Assembly: GCF_004342005.1 (NCBI RefSeq)
Contig: NZ_SMBX01000003.1
Span: 62,001-126,000 of the forward strand
DNA length: 64,000 bases
Reading direction: 5' to 3'
Source of the DNA: Paracandidimonas soli
GTDB taxonomy: Bacteria > Pseudomonadota > Gammaproteobacteria > Burkholderiales > Burkholderiaceae_B
Below, one piece after another: positions 58,626 to 64,000 of the stretch (position 1 is its first letter; every line of letters begins with the position of its first letter). Under the pieces are notes generated by a model, which saw only the letters and a program-made list of their open reading frames with translations, ran no database searches and was not told where the DNA came from. A program made the translations under genes and the position numbers.

Positions 58626-60395
58626 TTATACCTGGCGCGTCAGCTTTGCGGTGTCAGCCGGCGGTTTGCCGAGAACGACATCGAAGCGGCGCAGCTCGTC
58701 GCGGCGGAACACGTGGACCCGGACCTTGTCTCCGGGGCGCCGGGCCTGCAGCAGGGCATTCAGGCCGTCGGTTCCCTGGACGCGCAGGCCGTCGATCGCG
58801 ACCAGCGCATCGCCCGCCGAAAGGCCTGCGGCATGGGCGGCCCCGCCCGTGAATACGCTGGCAAGATGAACCTCTGCGCCGCTGGCGCGGAATCTGGCGT
58901 CCAGCGAAGGAATGGCGCTGGCGGCGGTCCATTGCAACTGTATGCCTTGATGTTCCAGCAGCGATGCGAGCGGCAAGTCTTCCGTGCCGTAGACATATTG
59001 CTGGAGAAACGGCGCGGCGTCGACACCGGTGGCTTCATGGATCAGGCCGGCCATGGCGTCCTCGGGTACGCCGTGGGGCTTGCCCCGGTAGAAGTCGCGG
59101 CCATAGCGCCGCCACAGCATGCGCATGACATCGTCCAGCGAGCGCCGGCCCCGGCTTTCCCGCTGTATCAGCAGATCCAGGCCCAGCGCGGCCAGCGCGC
59201 CCTTGGTGTAGTAGCTGACGATGGCATTGGGCGAGTTCTCGTCCTGCTTGTAGAAGCGGGTCCAGGCATCGAAGGAGCTGTCGGCGATGCTTTGCAGGCG
59301 GCGCCCGGGGCCGCGATGCACGTTGGTGATGGTGGCAGCCAACAGGCGGAAATATGCGGCCTCGTCGATGACGCCGCTGCGCAGCAGCATCAGATCGTCG
59401 TAATAGGAAGTGAATCCCTCGAATACCCAGAGCAGTTTCGTATGATTTTCCCGCGCAAGATCGTAAGGGGCGAAAGCGGCCGGCTTGATGCGTTTGACGT
59501 GCCAGGTATGGAAGTATTCATGGCTGACCAGGCCGAGGAAGCGCTGGTAGCCTTCGTCCTGCGGCTCGCGTCCCACGGTGGGCAGGTCGGCGCGCGCAGT
59601 CATCAGCGCCGTGGAGCTGCGGTGTTCCAGTCCGCCGTATCCGTCTCCGGTGACCATGGTCATGAAGACATAGCGGTCGGACGAATCCAGGAATGGCGCG
59701 CGCTTGTGCTCCGGGTCGAACAGCGCGATCTGCGCAGCGCAGATGCGGCGGATGTCGCGCACCATGCGCGGAAGGTCGATATTGGGAGCCACGCCGGTAA
59801 ATACCAGTTCATGCTCCGCGCCGTGGGCCTGGAAGCGGGCGACTTGCGGCGTGCCCATTTCGACGGGATGGTCGATCAGGGCATCGTAATTAGGGGCGAG
59901 ATACATGCCGAAGCCGTGGCGCCGTGCGCAGGCGGGGTGATTCCTGGCTTCGGGCAGGCTGGTATGGACCTTCCAGCGGCGCGTGTGCGGCGGCGGCAGC
60001 AACTCCAGCAGGCAGGGGCGGCCGGTGCGGCCCTGCGGCGCCAGAAACAGACTGGTTCCGTTGAAGAATGCATGGGTTTCGTCGAAGTGCGCGCCGCGCA
60101 CGGAGAGATCCCAGGCATAGACCGTGTAGTCCACATGCAGCGGCCCGTCGGCGGGGTCGCAGCGCCAGGCATGGCTGCCTGTCTTGCGGATGGGGACGGT
60201 CTTGCCGCGCGCGCTGGCGCGTATTTGCGTCACGTGGCGGGAAAAGTCGCGGATGAGATAGCTGCCGGGAATCCATGCCGGCATGGACAGCAACTGGCCG
60301 GCGGGATCGGGATCCTTCAGGATCAGGGAAACCTGCAATTGATGGCCGGCGGGATCGGAAGGCGTTACGCGGTAAAGTAAGGGCTTGTGTTTCAT
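58626..60395 (-). CDS. M61 family metallopeptidase with PDZ domain
   Basis: The 589-residue protein is an M61 (glycyl aminopeptidase-like) enzyme. Zinc ligands are in [18 protein letters not shown] and the third ligand in [17 protein letters not shown]-terminal PDZ domain ([20 protein letters not shown]) lies near residue 510. No signal peptide is seen, so it is probably cytoplasmic. The ATG at 60395 was chosen; the frame extends upstream antisense to the neighbouring hydratase gene. Confidence 0.93.
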   Translation of the reverse strand: MKHKPLLYRVTPSDPAGHQLQVSLILKDPDPAGQLLSMPAWIPGSYLIRDFSRHVTQIRASARGKTVPIRKTGSHAWRCDPADGPLHVDYTVYAWDLSVRGAHFDETHAFFNGTSLFLAPQGRTGRPCLLELLPPPHTRRWKVHTSLPEARNHPACARRHGFGMYLAPNYDALIDHPVEMGTPQVARFQAHGAEHELVFTGVAPNIDLPRMVRDIRRICAAQIALFDPEHKRAPFLDSSDRYVFMTMVTGDGYGGLEHRSSTALMTARADLPTVGREPQDEGYQRFLGLVSHEYFHTWHVKRIKPAAFAPYDLARENHTKLLWVFEGFTSYYDDLMLLRSGVIDEAAYFRLLAATITNVHRGPGRRLQSIADSSFDAWTRFYKQDENSPNAIVSYYTKGALAALGLDLLIQRESRGRRSLDDVMRMLWRRYGRDFYRGKPHGVPEDAMAGLIHEATGVDAAPFLQQYVYGTEDLPLASLLEHQGIQLQWTAASAIPSLDARFRASGAEVHLASVFTGGAAHAAGLSAGDALVAIDGLRVQGTDGLNALLQARRPGDKVRVHVFRRDELRRFDVVLGKPPADTAKLTRQV

Positions 60396-60431
60396 TCCGC
60401 TATAGTATGCGGTCGGCATACAGGAGACAAT

Positions 60432-61208
60432 ATGAGCGAAGCATTGGTACTGACGGAAACCAGGGGCAGGGTTGCGCTGGTGACGCTGAATCGTCCCAAG
60501 GCATTGAATGCGCTGAACGATGCGCTGATCGATGAACTGTTCGCCGTGCTGCGCCGGCACGATCAGGACGACGGCATTGGAGCGATCGTCCTGACGGGCA
60601 GCGAGAAGGCGTTCGCCGCGGGGGCCGACATCGCGGCCATGCAGCCCATGACTTTCCAGGACGTCTACAAGTCGGACTACATCGGCGGCAACTGGGAGGC
60701 GCTGCGGCGGATCCGCAAGCCCGTCATCGCGGCGGTGGCCGGATACGCCCTGGGCGGCGGGTGCGAGCTCGCCATGCTGTGCGACATCATCATCGCCGCC
60801 GACAATGCCCGCTTCGGGCAGCCCGAAATCAAGCTGGGCATCATTCCGGGGTTCGGCGGTACGCAGCGCCTGCCGCGCGCCGTGGGCAAGGCCAAGGCCA
60901 TGGACCTGATCCTGACGGCTCGCATGATGGATGCAGAAGAGGCCGAGCGCGCCGGACTGGTATCGCGCGTGGTGCCTGCCGACCGTCTGCTGGACGAAGC
61001 CCTGAATGCGGCGACCGTGATCGCCTCCATGTCTCTGCCGTCGGTGATGATGGCCAAGGAATGCGTGAACGCAGCGTACGAGTCTCCGCTGCACGAAGGA
61101 CTGTTGTTTGAACGCCGCAATTTCCATGCATTGTTCTCCACGCAGGATCAGAAGGAAGGCATGCAGGCATTCCTGGAAAAACGCCAGCCGGTATTCAGGC
61201 ACGAGTAA
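60432..61208 (+). CDS. Enoyl-CoA hydratase
   Basis: The 258-residue crotonase-fold enzyme hydrates trans-2-enoyl-CoA in fatty-acid or amino-acid breakdown. It has [18 protein letters not shown], the oxyanion segment [12 protein letters not shown], and the two catalytic glutamates in [12 protein letters not shown] and [16 protein letters not shown]. Divergent from the M61 gene with 36 bp between starts. Confidence 0.95.
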   Translation: MSEALVLTETRGRVALVTLNRPKALNALNDALIDELFAVLRRHDQDDGIGAIVLTGSEKAFAAGADIAAMQPMTFQDVYKSDYIGGNWEALRRIRKPVIAAVAGYALGGGCELAMLCDIIIAADNARFGQPEIKLGIIPGFGGTQRLPRAVGKAKAMDLILTARMMDAEEAERAGLVSRVVPADRLLDEALNAATVIASMSLPSVMMAKECVNAAYESPLHEGLLFERRNFHALFSTQDQKEGMQAFLEKRQPVFRHE

Positions 61209-61213
61209 GGTAG

Positions 61214-61234
61214 AGCGCCGCTTGCGGCGCTTTC
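61214..61234 (+). terminator. Intrinsic terminator after enoyl-CoA hydratase
   Basis: AGCGCCGC-TT-GCGGCGCT (61214-61231) forms an 8-bp stem 5 bp after the stop, followed by TTTC. The U-run is short but the stem is strong. Confidence 0.6.
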
Positions 61235-61405
61235 AGGCCGGAATCGTTCAGGGGAAACCATAGGTTGACGGCTGTTGGATGATCCCCGCATTTTGTTACG
61301 GCGGGGGCGGGGTCGAGTTGCTGGGGGGTAAAAAAACAGGCTATACTCGCGGAGTTTGTCGCAACTGGTATTTGCTATTTCCGGTATTGAAGCGAGCGCG
61401 ATAAA

Positions 61406-61882
61406 ATGGCTCGCAAGCCAATATCCATGCTGGATTCAGCTTGTGTTCAGAATGATGCGGGGGTCTCAGTTGCTTCGGAAACCAATATGAATCGGCAGCC
61501 ATCCAGGCGGCGTTCAGGGCAAGCGCACGGCATTCTGCGTGTACTGATGGCGCAAGGCGTAACAGGCCTGCTTGCCGTACTGGTTTCCTGGTGGGCGGCG
61601 GGGGCCGCAGGGGCGGTATCTGCCTTTGTGGGCGTGGCCGCCTATTTTGTGCCCAACGCATTGTTCGCGATGCATTTGCTGGTTGGCCTGGCGGGATCAG
61701 GCAGGGCCTCGCCGTTGGTGTTCTTTGCCGGCGAAGCCTTCAAGCTGGCTGCCGCCATCGCGATACTTTGGCTGGCCGGATGGTACGGCCGCGACTGGCT
61801 GGTATGGCCGGCCTTGCTGTTTGGTTTGTTGTGTGTCCTGAAAGGGTATGTTCTGCTGCTGGCATTGCGCAGAATGCCCTGA
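61406..61882 (+). CDS. atpI: ATP synthase protein I
   Basis: AtpI aids assembly of the c-ring. The 158-residue protein has four membrane segments (VLMAQGVTGLLAVLVSWWAA; AVSAFVGVAAYFVPNALFAM; FKLAAAIAILWLAGWYG; WPALLFGLLCVLKGYVLLL) and GEAFKL in the third, typical of the family. The true start may be the ATG at 61427 or 61487. The 197-bp upstream gap with an A-tract likely holds the atp promoter. Confidence 0.88.
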   Translation: MARKPISMLDSACVQNDAGVSVASETNMNRQPSRRRSGQAHGILRVLMAQGVTGLLAVLVSWWAAGAAGAVSAFVGVAAYFVPNALFAMHLLVGLAGSGRASPLVFFAGEAFKLAAAIAILWLAGWYGRDWLVWPALLFGLLCVLKGYVLLLALRRMP

Positions 61883-61939
61883 AAGGAAAAATAGCCGGGG
61901 ACATGGGGTTCCCGGTCTGGTTGACAGGATTGGCTACGC

Positions 61940-62818
61940 ATGGCTGCTAGTGACGTTTCGCCGCAGGGCTACTACATTCAACACCACTTGGTGCATCTGA
62001 ACAATGTCGGTGAAAAGCAATCGGCTGTCGCCGATTTCGGCATCGTCAACTACGATTCGCTGTTCTGGTCCGTCCTGATGGGCGGTATCGTCATCCTTAT
62101 GCTGTGGCGCGCCGCCCGCAAAGCGAGCGCCGGTGTCCCGGGCCGCTTCCAGGCTTTCGTCGAAATCCTGATCGACATGGTCCAGGACCAGGCCAAGAGC
62201 ATCGTCCCCAGCGAGAAATCGCGCCGCTTCGTCGCTCCGCTGGCCCTCACCATTTTCGTGTGGGTCATCTTCATGAATACGCTCGACCTGATTCCGGTCG
62301 ACCTGCTGCCCTGGATCCTGAAAGTCACCGGCCTTGGCGCCGAGCACGGCGATCCCATGTACTATCACCGCATTCTGCCGACCGCCGACCTGAATGTGCC
62401 GCTGGGCATGTCGCTGGGCGTGCTGTTGCTGATGTTCTACTATGGCATCAAGATCAAGAGCCCCTTCGGCTTCATCAAGGAACTGTTCACCGCGCCTTTC
62501 CATGCGCATGGCATCGGCGCCATCGCGCTGGCGCCGTTCAACCTGCTGCTGAATATCATCGAATACACCGCCAAGTTCGTCTCCCTTGGCATGCGACTGT
62601 TCGGCAACATGTTCGCGGGTGAGCTCGTCTTCATGCTTATCGCCCTTCTGGGCGGGGCATGGACTGGCCTGAATGCAGCAAGCATCGGCTTGGGCATTGG
62701 TCATGTTCTTGCAGGGTCGATATGGGCCATCTTCCATATCCTGATCATCCTGTTGCAGGCCTTCATCTTCATGATGCTGACTGTGGTGTATGTGGGGCAG
62801 GCGCACGAAGGGCACTGA
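61940..62818 (+). CDS. atpB: ATP synthase F0 subunit a
   Basis: Subunit a forms the proton half-channels against the c-ring. The 292-residue protein has the essential Arg in [38 protein letters not shown] and C-terminal [20 protein letters not shown], as in other betaproteobacterial a subunits. Confidence 0.97.
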   Translation: MAASDVSPQGYYIQHHLVHLNNVGEKQSAVADFGIVNYDSLFWSVLMGGIVILMLWRAARKASAGVPGRFQAFVEILIDMVQDQAKSIVPSEKSRRFVAPLALTIFVWVIFMNTLDLIPVDLLPWILKVTGLGAEHGDPMYYHRILPTADLNVPLGMSLGVLLLMFYYGIKIKSPFGFIKELFTAPFHAHGIGAIALAPFNLLLNIIEYTAKFVSLGMRLFGNMFAGELVFMLIALLGGAWTGLNAASIGLGIGHVLAGSIWAIFHILIILLQAFIFMMLTVVYVGQAHEGH

Positions 62819-63136
<318 letters not shown>

Positions 63137-63176
63137 GAGGTTACGTGCCTGCGACAGGGCAGGCCGGGCAGCCGGC

Positions 63177-63193
63177 GGCGGCATGATGCCGCC
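63177..63193 (+). other. Hairpin in the atpE-atpF gap
   Basis: GGCGGC-ATGAT-GCCGCC can fold into a 6-bp stem in the 123-bp space between atpE and atpF. It has no T-run, so it is not a typical terminator. It may guard atpE mRNA, since c subunit is needed in greater amount. Confidence 0.4.
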
Positions 63194-63259
63194 TCTGGTT
63201 CGAACATACGGTGCCGGATGCATATCCGCTGGCACCAACGGTATTGAAGGGAAACGACC

Positions 63260-63730
63260 GTGAACTTAAACGCGACTCTCTTTTTTCAGATGATCGTGTT
63301 TTTCGTGTTGGGTTGGTTTACGATGAAATTCGTATGGCCGCCTCTCACGAAAGCCATGGATGATCGCCGTCAGAAAATCGCTGACGGACTGGCGGCCGCA
63401 GAAAAAGGCAAGGCCGATCTGGCCCAGGCGCAAGCGCGCATCAGCCTGATCGAGGCTTCCGCAAAGTCGGATACGCATACGCGTCTGGCCGAAGCTGAAA
63501 AGCAGGCGACGGCGCTGATCGATCAGGCGCGTCGCGAAGCCGAAGCCGAGAAGGCCCGCATCGTGGCCCAGGCCCAGCAGGACGCCGCGCAGGAAGTCCA
63601 GCGCGCTCGCGAAACGCTGCGCGCCGAAGTCGCCGTGCTTGCCGTCAAGGGCGCCGAGCAGATCCTGCAGCGCGAAGTCGATGCCAAGGCGCATGCCGAG
63701 CTGCTCGACCAGCTCAAAGCACAACTTTGA
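63260..63730 (+). CDS. atpF: ATP synthase F0 subunit b
   Basis: The 156-residue stator stalk subunit has an N-terminal membrane helix ([20 protein letters not shown]) and a long charged helix with [20 protein letters not shown] and a right-handed coiled pattern after it. Length equals E. coli b. Follows atpE as in all F1F0 operons. Confidence 0.97.
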   Translation: MNLNATLFFQMIVFFVLGWFTMKFVWPPLTKAMDDRRQKIADGLAAAEKGKADLAQAQARISLIEASAKSDTHTRLAEAEKQATALIDQARREAEAEKARIVAQAQQDAAQEVQRARETLRAEVAVLAVKGAEQILQREVDAKAHAELLDQLKAQL

Positions 63731-63742
63731 TCAGGGCGGATC

Positions 63743-64000
63743 ATGGCTGAACTATCGACTATCGCCAGACCTTACGCGGAAGCGCTGTTTTCCGCGGCAG
63801 GCAAGGATGCGGCAGGCCTGGACGCGTGGTCCGGCCTGCTCTCGAAGCTTGCTCGGCTCACCGAGCTGGATGACGTGCGCGCCGCATTGGCCGATCCGCG
63901 TCTCAGCGATGAGCAGCGCTTCGACGTCTTCACGAGCCTGCTGCAGGAAACGCTTTCCCCAACCGCCCGCAACTTCATCGAGCTGCTGATCGCCAACGAT
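63743..64000 (+). CDS. atpH: ATP synthase F1 subunit delta (truncated by window)
   Basis: The first 86 codons show [18 protein letters not shown] and [19 protein letters not shown], the delta-subunit N-terminal helical domain that links b to the top of F1. The gene starts 12 bp after atpF and runs off the right edge. Confidence 0.95.
   Translation, partial: MAELSTIARPYAEALFSAAGKDAAGLDAWSGLLSKLARLTELDDVRAALADPRLSDEQRFDVFTSLLQETLSPTARNFIELLIAND

Noticed and set aside
57486-60380. Open frame of 964 codons on the plus strand
   Set aside because: It is antisense to the well-supported GGDEF and M61 peptidase genes, is rich in Gln, Gly and Ala without any domain, and is a by-product of high GC codon use.
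60396-61202. Upstream extension of the M61 peptidase frame (to 858 codons)
   Set aside because: This part is antisense to the enoyl-CoA hydratase gene; the peptidase family starts at the ATG at 60395.

Overview
The window looks like a betaproteobacterium of the Alcaligenaceae (Bordetella/Achromobacter type). This rests on the GC-rich housekeeping block hemA-prfA-prmC-grxD, ttcA-folB and atpI-atpB-atpE-atpF-atpH at the right end. Genus-level placement is inference; no database search was run.

Three regions are joined end to end. (1) About 1-14190 is the right end of an integrative conjugative element or genomic island. It carries a VirB-type type IV secretion (mating) cluster on the minus strand (virB1, B2, B3, B4, B5, B6, a B7-like lipoprotein, B8, B9 and a truncated B10), a TrbM-like protein, a ribbon-helix-helix protein, a toxin-antitoxin-like pair and a tyrosine integrase. 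One low-GC membrane-protein gene sits in the cluster in the opposite orientation. (2) About 14190-50975 is a complete-looking P2-like prophage: Q-P on the minus strand; O-N-M-L-X, lysis, R-S, V-W-J-I-H, tail-fibre chaperone, FI-FII-E-T-U-D on the plus strand; then lysogeny control, an Ogr-type activator, a P4-alpha-like primase-helicase, a cytosine-C5 methyltransferase, an AlpA-like regulator and an integrase next to tRNA-Phe. (3) 50976-64000 is chromosome: tRNA-Phe, hemA, prfA, prmC, grxD, ttcA, folB, a flavin oxidoreductase, a GGDEF protein, an M61 peptidase, an enoyl-CoA hydratase and the start of the atp operon.

The most striking system is a tail-fibre shufflon at 28067-30474. The tail-fibre gene ends in a variable tip of about 80 codons, and eight more silent tip cassettes follow it, two on the plus strand and six on the minus strand. 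All nine open with the same short DNA element (core CTGCAAATGCAA, one divergent copy on each of two cassettes) and most end in a related SETRxxNxAxxPRL-type tail. Two convergent pairs even share their last 12 nucleotides. A tyrosine recombinase resembling Rci, the shufflon recombinase of plasmid R64, lies 1.8 kb downstream at 32302, after the fibre chaperone and a Dam-like methylase. The prophage has a separate integrase at its end, so this second recombinase is free to be the cassette shuffler. The predicted outcome is a phage population with nine alternative receptor-binding tips.

Other points of note: a 27-bp perfect inverted repeat enclosing at least nine CGTAA/TTACG elements in AT-rich DNA (14432-14730), a possible P4-like replication origin; a C5 methyltransferase with five tandem VADPR-type repeats in its target-recognition region; a conserved T TTT TTG -1 frameshift site in the tail chaperone gene; and a possible tandem insertion of island and phage at one tRNA-Phe gene.
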